Positions 48,998-59,042 of a stretch of 64,000 nucleotides of DNA are shown piece by piece. The notes under the pieces are model-generated. The model was not told the origin of the DNA, ran no database searches, and saw only the letters and a list, made by a program, of their open reading frames with translations. Origin of the DNA: Prorocentrum cordatum (lineage: Eukaryota; Sar; Dinophyceae; Prorocentrales; Prorocentraceae); the NCBI GenBank assembly GCA_963575745.1, contig CAUYUJ010017779.1:1-64000 (forward strand), written 5' to 3'. The first letter of the stretch is position 1. Each line of letters opens with the position of its first letter. The translations under genes and the position numbers were made by a program.

Positions 48998-49130
48998 CGG
49001 ACGGCCCACGAATGCCCGGACCCAGGCTGCACACACATGCCGAGAGCGAAGCTGCAGACACAAATGCCCTTGGAGCCATGCTGCAAACACAAATGGCTGA
49101 CCTGCACACGCAAATGCCCAGAGCCAAGCC
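48998..49130 (+). repeat. Short tandem repeat of GCTGCA-ACACAAATGCCC-type units
   Basis: Four degenerate ~33-bp units between the Helitron and the larger minisatellite. Confidence 0.7.
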
Positions 49131-51395
49131 GAGAAATCGTGGCGTCGTGGGTCTTAAAAACAAAGGCTCCGTGGGAGAGTGCCGGGGCGAGGTGGGGGGG
49201 GGGAAGGGGGGGCGTGGAGGTGGGCGTTGGTCGTTCTTGGGCGAGAAATCGTGGGGTCGGGGGTCGGAAGGAGGTGGTGGCCAGGTGGGAGCCAGGTGGG
49301 GGCCAGGTGCGGGGTATCTGTCGATGTTGGCAGGGGAATCGTGGAGTCGGGGGTCCCAAGAACAGAGCCCAGAGGCCTGGAGGTGTCGGGGCCAAGTGAG
49401 GCGCGGGGAAAAGGACGTAGGACGTGTTTTGGGGAAGGGGGGGGGGGGATTTCTGGGGTCGGGGGTCCCAAGAACACCAGCCAGAGGCTTGGGGGTGTTG
49501 GGACCAAGTGGGGGGCGGGGAGGGGGGCGTTGGTCGATTTGGGGCGAGAAATCGCGGGGTCGGGGGTCCCAAGAACAGAGCCCATGGGCCTGGGGGTGTC
49601 GGGGCCAAGTGGGGGGCGGGGAGCGGGGCGTTGGTCGTGTTTGGGCGAGAAATCGTAGGGTCGGGGGCTCAAGAACAGAGCCCATGGGCTTGGTGGCGCC
49701 GGGGCCAGGTGGAGGGCGGGGAGGGGGGCGCTGGTCGATTTCGGGCGAGAAGTCGTAGGAGTCGGAAGTCCCAAGAACAGAGCCCATGAGCTTGGGGGTG
49801 TCGGGGCCAAGCGGGGAGCGCGGGAGGGGGGCGTTGGTCGTTGTTGGGCGAAAAATCACGGGGTCGGGGGTCCCAAGAACAGAGCCCAGAGGACTGGGGG
49901 TGTCAGGACTAAGTGGGAGGCGAGGCGGGGGGCGTTGGTCGTTTTTGGGCGAAATATTGCGGGGTGGGGGGTTCCAAGAACAGAACCCAGAGGCCTGCGG
50001 GTGTCGGGACCAAGTGAGGGGCGCGGAGAGGGGCGTTGGTCGCTTTTGGACGGAAGTCGTGGGGTCGGGGGTGCCAAGAAGAGAGCCCAGAGGCGTGGAG
50101 GTGTCGGGGCCAAGTGGGGGGCGGGGAGGGGGGCGTTGGTTGTTTTTGGGCGAAAAATCGTCGGGTCGGGGGTCCCAAGAAGCCCAGAAGCTTGGGGGTG
50201 TCGGGGCCAAGTGGGGAGCGGGGAGGGGGGGGGGGGGGGCGTGTTCATTAGGGTTGGTGGTGTTTTTTGGAAGAAGAATTGTGGGGTCGGGGGTCCAAGG
50301 AACAGAGCAGGAGCAAGGCGAGTTGTCGGGACCAAGTGGGGGGCGGGGAGGGGGGCGTTGGTCGATTTTGGGCGAGAAATCGCGGGGTCGGGGGTCCCAA
50401 GAACAGAGCACATGAGCAGGGGGGTGTCGGGGCCAAGTGGGGGGCGGGGAGGGGGGCGTTGGTCGATTTTGGGCGAGAAATCGCGGGGTCGGGGGTCCCA
50501 AGAACAGAGCCCATGAGCAAGGGGGTGTCGGGACGAAGTGGGGGGCGGGGAGGAGGGCGTTGGTCGATTTTGGGCGAGAAATCGCGGGGTCGGGGGTCCC
50601 AAGAACAGAGCCCATGAGCAGGGGGGTGTCGGGGCCAAGCGGGGGACGGGGAGGGCGGCGTTGGTCGATTTTGGGCGAGAAATCGCGGGGGCGGGGGTCC
50701 CAAGAACAGAGCCCATGAGCAAAGGTGTGTCGGGACCAAGTGGGGGGCGGGGAGGGGGGCGTTGGTCGATTTTGGGCGAGAAATCGCGGGGTCGGGGGTC
50801 CCAAGAATAGAGCCCATGAGCAGGGGGGTGTCGGGACCAAGTGGGGGGTGGGGAGGGGGGCGTTGGCCGATTTTGGGCGAGAAATCGTGGGGTCGGGGGT
50901 CCCAAGAAGAGAGCGCATGGGCTTGGGGGTGTCGGGACCAAGTGTGTGTGGGGGGGTGGGGGGGGGGGGGGGGGCGGGAGGGGGCGTGGTCGATTTTGGG
51001 CGAGAAATCGCGGGGTCGGGGGTCCCAAGAACGGAGCCCATGAGCAGGGGGGTGTCGGGGCCAAGTGGCGGGCGGGGAGGGGGGCGCTGGTCGATTTTGG
51101 GCGAGGATTCGCGGGGTCGGGGGTTCCAAGAACAGAGCCCATGAGCAGGGGGGTGTCGGGGCCAAGCGGGGGGCGGGGAGGGGGGCGTTGGCTGATTTTG
51201 GGCGAGAAATCGCGGGGTCGGGGGTCCCAAGAACAGAGCCCATGAGCAGGGGGGTGTCGGGACCCAGTGGGGGGCGGGGAGGGGGGCGCTGGTCGATTTT
51301 GGGCGAGACATCGCGGGGTCGGGGGTCCCAAGAACAGAGCCCATGAGCAGGGGGGTGTCGGGGCCAAGTGGGGGGCGGGGAGGGGGGCGTTGCCG
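49131..51395 (+). repeat. ~101-bp GC-rich minisatellite, about 22 units
   Basis: Each unit contains GGGCGAGAAATCG, GGGGTCGGGGGTCCCAAGAA, CAGAGCCCATGAGC and GTGTCGGG-CCAAG. Units are diverged on the left and nearly identical from about 50,340 rightwards. The 101-bp period cycles through all frames. Long ORFs on both strands (783, 503 and 396 codons on the minus strand) are by-products of the absence of stops. Confidence 0.9.
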
Positions 51396-51404
51396 TTTGG
51401 CCCA

Positions 51405-51491
51405 AGCTGCGCAGCTCCATCATATGCTTACAGTTCACCGAACTGTATTTTTCGTGGAGAGAAAAGAGATGGTAGCTCCCCAGCTACCATC
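51405..51491 (+). promoter_or_regulatory. Three consecutive perfect hairpins/palindromes in the element C leader
   Basis: AGCTGCGCAGCT (51,405-51,416, palindrome); TACAGTTC-ACC-GAACTGTA (51,429-51,447); GATGGTAGCT-CCCC-AGCTACCATC (51,468-51,491). They lie 100-185 bp before the Gag ATG. A packaging, primer-binding or translation role is conjecture. Confidence 0.6.
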
Positions 51492-51588
51492 CTCCTCTTC
51501 ACCCCCTCTTACCATTACTCCTCATTCCTATGTTTCTCGCCTTGGCGTCTACTTCCGACTTGGTAGCGGAGCTGGCAGCAGGTAGACT

Positions 51589-54009
51589 ATGTTGCTAGCT
51601 CTGCTCTTGGTTTTGTATAACTACGGCGACCCACCACCGCTGCGCGGTACAGCAGAGTACAGCAATGAGAACTCAGCCGGAGACGGCTCCGGGAATGCCA
51701 CGGGGACGTCAAAGACGTATGTGATGTCGAAGACAACGCTACCGACCGGCAACCTTTCTTTCACGAGTGTTAAGGAGAAGAACCTTTCTCTCACGAACGT
51801 GAAGGACTCGAACCTCATTGCAGCAGCACAGTTGTACCATACTCCCTTAAGCGGCAGCACTACCACGCCGTCCAGGCCTAAGCCGGCGACGGCTGCGCTG
51901 CCCAACAAGCCTAACCACAAGCAAGAGATAACTCCCATAAACAAGGTGCACCGAATTCTACCAATAACAATTTTCGGGGCTTGTCTTGCTTCGTGCACGG
52001 CTGTTGGGTGCATGATGCACCGCAACAGGAACAACGACGACACGAGCCGAATGCAAGGTCCCTACTGGGACCCAGCAAGCAACGTGTCATTCTCAGACTT
52101 CCAACGCGAGGTGCACGCCTGGCTCAACGTAGCCAACGGGCGGCTCTCACCGCCTCAGCAGGCAGCTGCTCTACAGCGTGGCCTGGGCGGCCAGGCACGC
52201 ACCATCGCCATGGGGGTCCCGCCTCGCATCATCACGCGCGGGGCGGTGACCCAAGGGCAGCCTACAGACGGACTCACATACATCATGTTCGTCCTCGCTG
52301 CCAAATTCGAGAATCTCGAGGACGAACGTGCCCTGACACTAGGCACGCAACTCTTCGACTTCAGAGTCCCAACAGGAGAGCGCATTGACGTGTCACTATC
52401 ACGCTTCGAGATAGCACGGATGGAAGCAGAGTCAGTGGGATCCCAAATCCCCAACTTCCAGATACTCACTACCATCCCTTTCCGCGCTCTCGGAGTAGGC
52501 ACTCCACGCATGGCCATGCTCTTACAACCACTACAGCACCAGATGCCACGAACACAACAGCAGTGGGATGACCTGTTTGAACGGATGCGCAGCTTCGGCC
52601 ACCTGGCCGAGCGCGCACCTGGCAACATTGGCCATGTGATGGGGCGGGGTCGCGGCGACGCGGCCCACCTCACATTCCATACTGCGGCTGAACCGGCGAC
52701 GGCGCCAGACCCCGCAGGTATCATCTGGGGAGACACCTCCACCGAGACAACAGCACTTCTCAGCTCACAGCCGCCGCCAGGACCAACCGCACATGCCACT
52801 GGCCAATGGGCACAACCTATCACCGCTGACGCCACACGTTCAGCGGCGACGCCTACCCAACACGACACCACCCTGTGGGGTGCTAGCGACGCCGGCCAAT
52901 CCGACGACTCTGGCACCGACACCGACACCGAATCATCCGACGGCCAGGAGGGCCTGGACATGTCAGATGTAATGCATATGCCCGACGACCTAGCAGCAGA
53001 GCGTTTGTTCTTGAGTTTACAACATGCCAAACGCAGATGGCGACGTTACATGCAGAAACCTACACGCCGGGTACGTCGGTTCATACGTAAGGTGTTTCGT
53101 AGGAAGGGGAAGGGTCGTGGAAAGGGGGGGCGTAGGAACAGGCGACTGCACGGTAGGGGTATCAGTCAATTTCTTGCCGACCTCACCGACGAGCAGTATG
53201 AATATATGTTCTTTGGAGGCAAAGGTAAGAGCAGAGGTAGGATAACGATTGGTAAGGGTAAGGGTCGTAAGAAGAATCCGATCGGGCGCGAGGGTCAGCG
53301 AATGAAGTGTCATGCATGTGGGGGCACGGATCACTTGATACGGAATTGTCCGCAGAAGGGAAGTGGAAAGGGATCCAGTGCCTCCGACGCTCTTTACGGC
53401 TCAAATCCTCATCCAGCTATCGAGTACGCAGACTACGCGCACATCGATCACGCACCAAACGAGCCTATCTCTGCCATTACCTACTTTATTGAGGTGATGG
53501 ACCCGGCGGCGACGCCTCAAGCGGCGACGCTACCGACAATGGTCCCTGGGATCATCCCGATGTTCTCTGCGACCATTCACCCGGGAACGGGTCTCCTTCA
53601 GCCGTCCTACCCGCCGTACTTCGTGCAGCACGGCCCCGTGGTTCAAGAACAAGTTGCCGAGGATTGGGGCCCCTCCGACTCATCTGGACAGTGGCAGGAG
53701 GACAGCCTCTTCGATTACATGTCGGACGACGAGTGGCAACCATTTGAACCGGCAACGGTGCCAGACGGCCATCACATCATCTTCGATGGGGACACCAGTG
53801 ACGAGCTGACTGAGTACAGTGACGACGGTATTGAAGTTGCAGTACAGCTACCAGAAGATCCACCGCCCGACGACGGGGCCCAATTCTTACCCGGAGGCGG
53901 CTTCACTGTGGACACGGACACACAGGACGTCACCCGGCGACGGGTTCACTGGATACGGTCCAGACTTGTCATACGCCGACATCTTCATGACTTTCTGGGA
54001 CCCATATGA
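51589..54009 (+). CDS. Element C Gag: membrane-anchored capsid protein with zinc knuckle
   Basis: 806 codons from ATG 51,589, two codons after an in-frame TAG. The first residues (MLLALLLVLY) look like a signal anchor and residues about 124-145 (ILPITIFGACLASCTAVGC) like a second membrane segment. Residues about 165-345 are a capsid-like domain (FSDFQREVHAWL, DGLTYIMFVLAAKFENL, GERIDVSLSRFEIAR), similar in layout to Gag of other dinoflagellate copia elements. A very basic Arg/Lys tract precedes CHACGGTDHLIRNC (53,311-53,352), a perfect CX2CX4HX4C knuckle. The acidic C-terminus runs into hairpin 53,932-53,945, at which the plausible protein moves to frame 2; the last ~22 residues are probably spurious. 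Role: particle assembly and RNA packaging. Confidence 0.7.
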   Translation: MLLALLLVLYNYGDPPPLRGTAEYSNENSAGDGSGNATGTSKTYVMSKTTLPTGNLSFTSVKEKNLSLTNVKDSNLIAAAQLYHTPLSGSTTTPSRPKPATAALPNKPNHKQEITPINKVHRILPITIFGACLASCTAVGCMMHRNRNNDDTSRMQGPYWDPASNVSFSDFQREVHAWLNVANGRLSPPQQAAALQRGLGGQARTIAMGVPPRIITRGAVTQGQPTDGLTYIMFVLAAKFENLEDERALTLGTQLFDFRVPTGERIDVSLSRFEIARMEAESVGSQIPNFQILTTIPFRALGVGTPRMAMLLQPLQHQMPRTQQQWDDLFERMRSFGHLAERAPGNIGHVMGRGRGDAAHLTFHTAAEPATAPDPAGIIWGDTSTETTALLSSQPPPGPTAHATGQWAQPITADATRSAATPTQHDTTLWGASDAGQSDDSGTDTDTESSDGQEGLDMSDVMHMPDDLAAERLFLSLQHAKRRWRRYMQKPTRRVRRFIRKVFRRKGKGRGKGGRRNRRLHGRGISQFLADLTDEQYEYMFFGGKGKSRGRITIGKGKGRKKNPIGREGQRMKCHACGGTDHLIRNCPQKGSGKGSSASDALYGSNPHPAIEYADYAHIDHAPNEPISAITYFIEVMDPAATPQAATLPTMVPGIIPMFSATIHPGTGLLQPSYPPYFVQHGPVVQEQVAEDWGPSDSSGQWQEDSLFDYMSDDEWQPFEPATVPDGHHIIFDGDTSDELTEYSDDGIEVAVQLPEDPPPDDGAQFLPGGGFTVDTDTQDVTRRRVHWIRSRLVIRRHLHDFLGPI

Positions 54010-57000
54010 AGATTTTGCGAAGGGCCATGGGAAGAACATGGGCAAAGGCAAGATGCCTATCGGTTCCGGCAAGGGCAACAAGAGCAAACAGCCGGCACGA
54101 CAACAAGAACGCCCACACGATCAACGTCAGGCGGCGACGCCAGCAGATCGACCCTTAGGCCCTCCTGATAACTCATACGTCCTGGGTGATCGCCACTGGA
54201 CACCCCGAGAATGGGAACGGTGGAACAATTTAAGTACAGCTGAGCGGCGACGCTGGGCCTTCGAACGATTCGCGTATCGCGATGCTGAGACGAATCGCAT
54301 CTTGAGGCTCGGTGATCCCGCCGTGAGGTCCGACGAGGCGACTGAAAGGCGCGAGCGGAAACGCACAGGCCAGCAAAGGCGCGCCATACATCGGATATGC
54401 TACAATTCCGATTCACAGTATGGATGCCTCCCATTCATGGAACATCGGCCTAATTGTCCAATGAATCGCCTTTCCAGGAGCCCCTATCGCGGGGAGACGC
54501 CGTGGGTCGCATCACACGGCGACGGAGTACGCGGCCCAGATGGCAACTGCGGCCCGGCGACGGACTACACGGAGGTTCAGCTGTACACTGACGAGGAGGT
54601 GGCGGCCATTGAACGGGCCTGGCGGGAACTTCGAGATCAAGAACCAGAGCACACGCTCGTCAAGTACCACGCACGGGTCAACGAGCCTCCAGACCCGCCA
54701 TCAAGAGAGCCCAGCACCGAGAGCACAAGGGATGTAACCAGACGGCGGCCACCTCCACCTCCACCGAGGCACCCTCCACCGGGTGCAGATTCAGCGGCGA
54801 CGCAACCAGCTTCTCCTTCAGCCGGCGACGGCTCAACAGCACCACCAGCTCGAGACTCAGCCGGCGACGGCTCAACAGCAGCAGTCAAGCGCTGCAACAG
54901 CAACACTAGCTCGGGATCTCCAGATGCTAGCAGGAGAAAGAAGCAGCACTTGGCTGAAGGCCTGGAGAGAGGGCGCCCCACCTCCCGCGCTGGACCACAC
55001 ACGAGCGCCAGGGGAAGCATAGTCAAGGAGCTGTCACAACACTTGACGGGAGAACATGCCAAAACTCCCACAGCTCCTGTAGGTGCACGTTCATACGAGT
55101 CGCAATCCGAATTGCACGTCGCTGGTACGAAGACGAAAATCGACCGACCACCACGACCACGCGACGCCAGCAGACCCTCACGCGGCGACGCGTCTAGTAG
55201 CAAGCAGGAACCAGCCTCCTCGAGACCTGAGAAGAAGAGACAGACCTTACCGAAAGGCTCGGCTGGAGAGGTTCCTCACAGCAAGGCTAAAGCACATCAG
55301 CCGGCGACGGCTCCACCTGTCACGCAGAGTTACTGCAATGCGAAGCCACATCAGCCGGCGACGGCTCCACCTGATCACCTGACCAGGCCGCCTAGCCACT
55401 CTCTACCACGAGAACAAGAGAGGTCTCCAAGCCCCACGCCCGGAGCTTCCTCATCGGGCGGCAAGGCAGGCGGCAAATCAAGCGGCAAAGCTAGCGGCAA
55501 AGCAGGCGGCAAATTAAGCGGCAACGCTAGCGGCAAGGCAGCGGCAGCACCAGAAGCAAGGGGCCCACCGCGCCCTGGCGAGCGTCCACCAACTGTGCCA
55601 CCCAGGTCTGAGTTGCAGCGCAGGCGTGAACTCCGCACCGCTGGGTATCATGTTGGTGGATACACTGGCAAGGGCGCGCACTATGGTAAGACCAAGCACG
55701 ACTCGCACTTCGGCACGATCTATCGACGTGTTGCCATCGCGCGCCTTGGCGCATATCGCATACCCTGGACAGAGAGCTATCCACTGCCTAGCCTGAATGA
55801 TTCGCTTGGTGAATATACCGCCAGAGTGCAGGGTTCACGCGGCGACGCGTATGCAGAGGATGAGGAAGTCCAAGGATACCTCGTTCGCGCATGTCCTGCA
55901 TGTGTCATCGCTTGCCCAACTCTTGGACACAGGGCCCGACAGATAGTGCGTAATGAGCTGAGACGCACGAAGCCGATCGACCACGTCGGGTATTGTTCTT
56001 GTAAGCAAGCATGGAACCTCAACTCAGACATCCATCCAGAAGACTTGAGGATCATGTCGCGATGGCTCTGCATAGCACTCCGCCACTCTGGCTACCACAG
56101 GGGCCGTCCTAGCCACAGATGGCAAACTGTTATGAAGTCTTGGGATCCCATAGACGGATGGATTAACATCGACGGGCTCTTGGAAAACCTCGCGGAATTT
56201 TCACGCGGCGACGCGGAAGGATTTGAGATCGCCTGGGACACGATGCACGGATGCAACCCACAGCACCAGGCAGCAGTCTTCTACGAAATTTCCAACGTGG
56301 CAATGGAGAGGGGAAATGGAGGCAGCAAGGAACGTTACCAGGTCAAGCTCTTCTCCGACAGAGACAACAGATTCAGGAGCAGAGAAGTACCAGTGGAAAG
56401 GCCATGGATCATTGAAGGACAACTCGTTTTTGTGCGAGCACTACAGGGGCACAGTCCACCTGGGCCTGATCCTACTTCTCTCTTTCGTCCCATAACCGGC
56501 TACGGTCCCTCAGGCGGCGACGTCTTCCCAAGGCTCATGATTCACGGCGCATGGTTCGGATGCGTGCAGAGCATCATGCGCAACGGCCTTTCCTGCAATG
56601 CCGAAGACCACGATACTGGGCTTGTCCGCGCATGCAACCATGCATGCCCATATTTACCCGGCGACGGGAGAATCAGAAGTGGAATGAGATTTGATGCCGA
56701 GGTAGCTGTCTTCCTCAGCCTACCAAGGATGCTGGAGGACCACGTCAAAGTCTACCAGTCTGAAAACGACGTTCTCCTATCATATGGTATCAATGGGCGG
56801 ATCCCGCCAAAATATATTAGCCATATGGTCAGCCTTCACCAACACTGGTCCCATTATACTTGGGACAACCCGCTGTTCTTTGAGTTTGGCATGCCAAGCC
56901 GACAGCGAGGTTGGAACGATCCCGACTATCTGTCAGTTTGGGAGATGGGATGGGATCAGCGGTGCCCGCGGCGACGCAACGAACCGTGGAACTGGGGGCT

Positions 57001-57376
57001 GTACCGTTACACCCACTGGGGTTTACTCGGCGACGAGGAGGACGTTCGTGACCAGACGGACCACGAGGACGAGCGGCCACCCGTGGAAGACTACAGCGAC
57101 AGCAAATTCGATATGCCAGGTGGCAAGGGCCACGACGGAGCATTCCACGACCTGTGCGTCGCTAGCGGGGAACACTCCCGTGAGGAGATCGAAGCCAGCC
57201 TCAGGAGACGCGCAGCGCACTGGCGGGCTCGCAGACGCAGCCCACCTTCAAGCGGCGACGTGGTAGAGTCTTCGCCCTGCGAAGCGGCACCGCGGCGACG
57301 CGGCATAACCTTCACGCGGCGACGCGGCAGACCCAGCGCACGGTCAGGCGGCGACGCCAATACACCCAGCACGTGA
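53819..57376 (+). CDS. Element C pol segment 1: RNA 2'-phosphotransferase (Tpt1/KptA)-like domain
   Basis: The meaningful reading starts near 53,946 (YGPDLSYADIFMTFWDPYED). A long hydrophilic region with SGK/AGGK repeats reaches residue about 640. Residues about 740-1005 match Tpt1/KptA in order: CIALRHSGYHR (catalytic Arg-His), DGWINIDGLLENL, VRALQGHSPP (Arg before QGHS), MIHGAWFGCVQSIMRNGL (NAD-site HGT, here HGA), an FLSLPRMLED strand, and NDVLLSYGIN-x3-PPKYI. Tpt1 removes a 2'-phosphate from RNA using NAD+. All four hallmark blocks remain, so activity is possible, on which RNA unknown. The frame ends at TGA 57,374-57,376 shortly after hairpin 57,347-57,358, and protein-like sequence continues in frame 0. 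Confidence 0.7.
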   Translation: MTTVLKLQYSYQKIHRPTTGPNSYPEAASLWTRTHRTSPGDGFTGYGPDLSYADIFMTFWDPYEDFAKGHGKNMGKGKMPIGSGKGNKSKQPARQQERPHDQRQAATPADRPLGPPDNSYVLGDRHWTPREWERWNNLSTAERRRWAFERFAYRDAETNRILRLGDPAVRSDEATERRERKRTGQQRRAIHRICYNSDSQYGCLPFMEHRPNCPMNRLSRSPYRGETPWVASHGDGVRGPDGNCGPATDYTEVQLYTDEEVAAIERAWRELRDQEPEHTLVKYHARVNEPPDPPSREPSTESTRDVTRRRPPPPPPRHPPPGADSAATQPASPSAGDGSTAPPARDSAGDGSTAAVKRCNSNTSSGSPDASRRKKQHLAEGLERGRPTSRAGPHTSARGSIVKELSQHLTGEHAKTPTAPVGARSYESQSELHVAGTKTKIDRPPRPRDASRPSRGDASSSKQEPASSRPEKKRQTLPKGSAGEVPHSKAKAHQPATAPPVTQSYCNAKPHQPATAPPDHLTRPPSHSLPREQERSPSPTPGASSSGGKAGGKSSGKASGKAGGKLSGNASGKAAAAPEARGPPRPGERPPTVPPRSELQRRRELRTAGYHVGGYTGKGAHYGKTKHDSHFGTIYRRVAIARLGAYRIPWTESYPLPSLNDSLGEYTARVQGSRGDAYAEDEEVQGYLVRACPACVIACPTLGHRARQIVRNELRRTKPIDHVGYCSCKQAWNLNSDIHPEDLRIMSRWLCIALRHSGYHRGRPSHRWQTVMKSWDPIDGWINIDGLLENLAEFSRGDAEGFEIAWDTMHGCNPQHQAAVFYEISNVAMERGNGGSKERYQVKLFSDRDNRFRSREVPVERPWIIEGQLVFVRALQGHSPPGPDPTSLFRPITGYGPSGGDVFPRLMIHGAWFGCVQSIMRNGLSCNAEDHDTGLVRACNHACPYLPGDGRIRSGMRFDAEVAVFLSLPRMLEDHVKVYQSENDVLLSYGINGRIPPKYISHMVSLHQHWSHYTWDNPLFFEFGMPSRQRGWNDPDYLSVWEMGWDQRCPRRRNEPWNWGLYRYTHWGLLGDEEDVRDQTDHEDERPPVEDYSDSKFDMPGGKGHDGAFHDLCVASGEHSREEIEASLRRRAAHWRARRRSPPSSGDVVESSPCEAAPRRRGITFTRRRGRPSARSGGDANTPST
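53932..53945 (+). repeat. GNRA hairpin at the Gag/pol frame switch
   Basis: ACCCG-GCGA-CGGGT. Frame 1 is protein-like before it and frame 2 after it. Confidence 0.7.
57347..57358 (+). repeat. GNRA hairpin at the pol segment 1/2 frame switch
   Basis: GGCG-GCGA-CGCC. Frame 2 is protein-like before it and frame 0 after it. Confidence 0.65.
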
Positions 57377-57551
57377 CGACGCATCAAATGCCACACGGAG
57401 CAGTATTCCCACCAAAGTTGCCGACAAAATTGACGAGTGGCAAGTTGTCGACGACCAGAGCAGCCCTACTGATTTAGAGGCTGCAGACCGTGCTGCAAGG
57501 GAAGGAACGCCGCCGCCAGACACCGGCAGATCGCTTTTCATCATTGAGGAT

Positions 57552-59027
57552 GTGTTCGTGATTACGGAACACACGTACATGACAGAAAGTGACGACAGCT
57601 GGACGATGCGTACACCTGATCAGATACGCGACGGCACCTGGACAGCTCCAACTCCAACGCAGCGTGACAACATGAGTATCGAGGAGCTGGAGCTGTACGC
57701 AAGAACCATGAGGCTCCACTCAGAGCTTCATCCTGACGCCCTTCCACCTGACCCGGCAACGCTGCAGGCCTTTGCGCGAGCAATCGGCACTCCACCTCAG
57801 CCGGCGACGGCTCCAGACCCACTTCAGCAGACCGATCCGTGGTCAGGCGGAGGTCCCTCGCCAACGCGGGCCGTCGTGCAGTCAATGCCGACGGCAAGCC
57901 CACCGACCCCTGCACGCGGCAACGCGTCCAGCTCACAGAGCTCAAGGCCTCCCAGCCAGAGCAGTGCCTCTGTACTGCCGGGAGAGCCTGGGGCCAGTGG
58001 GCCAGCCCTGGCCGCGAGGCTGCAGGCAATCAGAGCCGACCCCGCACGTGCGGCGGCTCTACAGCAGCTCCTGCCTGGCACCCCTCAGGCGGCAACACCG
58101 CGCGAAGGCAGTGCTCCTGCTGTGCAAGCACCTCCACCACCACCACCATATGCAGCTATGACTGGACTGACCCGCGAACAACAGATGTCACACATGCTGC
58201 AGCAGACATGGATGGAGGACCAGCGACAGCAGGCACACGCACAAATGGGCTTCCGCGAAGGTGATTGTCAACCACATGCCGGCCCACATGCGGGACTGGG
58301 CCCCGCCTTGGGGCTATCGCCCCCCTATCAACGGGGCGACGCGTCAGGCGGAGGAATGGCCACCGTACATCCTGGTATTGTCGGTGCGCCCCTGGCAGGA
58401 AGACGGGCTGGCGGTCCTGTGGCCATGGACGCGCCACTGTTCCCCGAGTGTTACCACATGATCTCGGGGGCGCCCAGGCAGAGCACTGGCTACCTACGCA
58501 GTTGCTTTGCCCGACAGGGTGTGGACCAATTCCACCGCGGGATCATTGACAGGCCGTACGTGGTGAACGGACGGCTGGTGGAGGCACCGCACTATGCGCA
58601 CATGCTTCCACCCCATGATCCGGCAACGGAAGTCGCGCCGCCCGGTATCCACGTGCCGGTCCCAGAGGGACGTCCCCTACCTGGATACTTGGGCGACATT
58701 CACCGCACCCAGCAGGCAAACATGGCGGTGTGGGCCCTGCGACAAGAAAGGTGGCGACGCCATGAGCCAGCAGCTACGACACGTCAGGCGGCGACGCCAC
58801 TACAAGCCACACCGACGACACCAGCTAGAGGGCGCGACATGATCACGAACCCTGAGCCACTCGTGGAAGGTGAAACAGTGCTTGACAGACAGAGACGCAC
58901 GCGTCCTGAGGCGGCAACGCCCCTAATGCTTGACATCAGCATGGCGACGTGCGCTCTATGTCTGGACTCATTTCAGATTGAAGAACAACTGTATCGACTC
59001 CAGTGTGGCCACCATTTCCATGCATAA
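57552..59027 (+). CDS. Element C pol segment 2: Pro/Ala-rich linker and first half of a RING finger
   Basis: Listed start is GTG, but frame 0 is open and protein-like from hairpin 57,347 on (KVADKIDEWQVVDDQ, SLFIIEDVFVITEHTYMTE), so this is probably the continuation of segment 1. Residues 80-280 are Pro/Ala/Ser-rich with hairpin-encoded PATAP and AATP motifs. A folded-looking part (CYHMISGAPRQSTGYLRSCF, RGIIDRPYVVNGRLVE) precedes MATCALCLDSF-x9-LQCGHHFHA, the first six zinc ligands of a RING-H2 finger. TAA (59,025-59,027) falls between the last His and the next Cys of the finger; the next codons give CWTQN...PPCSYCW, completing the pattern. Confidence 0.6.
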   Translation: MFVITEHTYMTESDDSWTMRTPDQIRDGTWTAPTPTQRDNMSIEELELYARTMRLHSELHPDALPPDPATLQAFARAIGTPPQPATAPDPLQQTDPWSGGGPSPTRAVVQSMPTASPPTPARGNASSSQSSRPPSQSSASVLPGEPGASGPALAARLQAIRADPARAAALQQLLPGTPQAATPREGSAPAVQAPPPPPPYAAMTGLTREQQMSHMLQQTWMEDQRQQAHAQMGFREGDCQPHAGPHAGLGPALGLSPPYQRGDASGGGMATVHPGIVGAPLAGRRAGGPVAMDAPLFPECYHMISGAPRQSTGYLRSCFARQGVDQFHRGIIDRPYVVNGRLVEAPHYAHMLPPHDPATEVAPPGIHVPVPEGRPLPGYLGDIHRTQQANMAVWALRQERWRRHEPAATTRQAATPLQATPTTPARGRDMITNPEPLVEGETVLDRQRRTRPEAATPLMLDISMATCALCLDSFQIEEQLYRLQCGHHFHA

Positions 59028-59042
59028 TGCTGGACTCAGAAT

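Noticed and set aside
48867-49000. Helitron 3' terminus (hairpin followed by CTRR)
   Set aside because: The hairpin at 48,892-48,909 has no CTRR close by, and the CTAA near 48,993 has no GC-rich hairpin before it.
48993-51344. 783-codon minus-strand Pro-rich ORF
   Set aside because: Translation of the 101-bp minisatellite; present in several frames at once.
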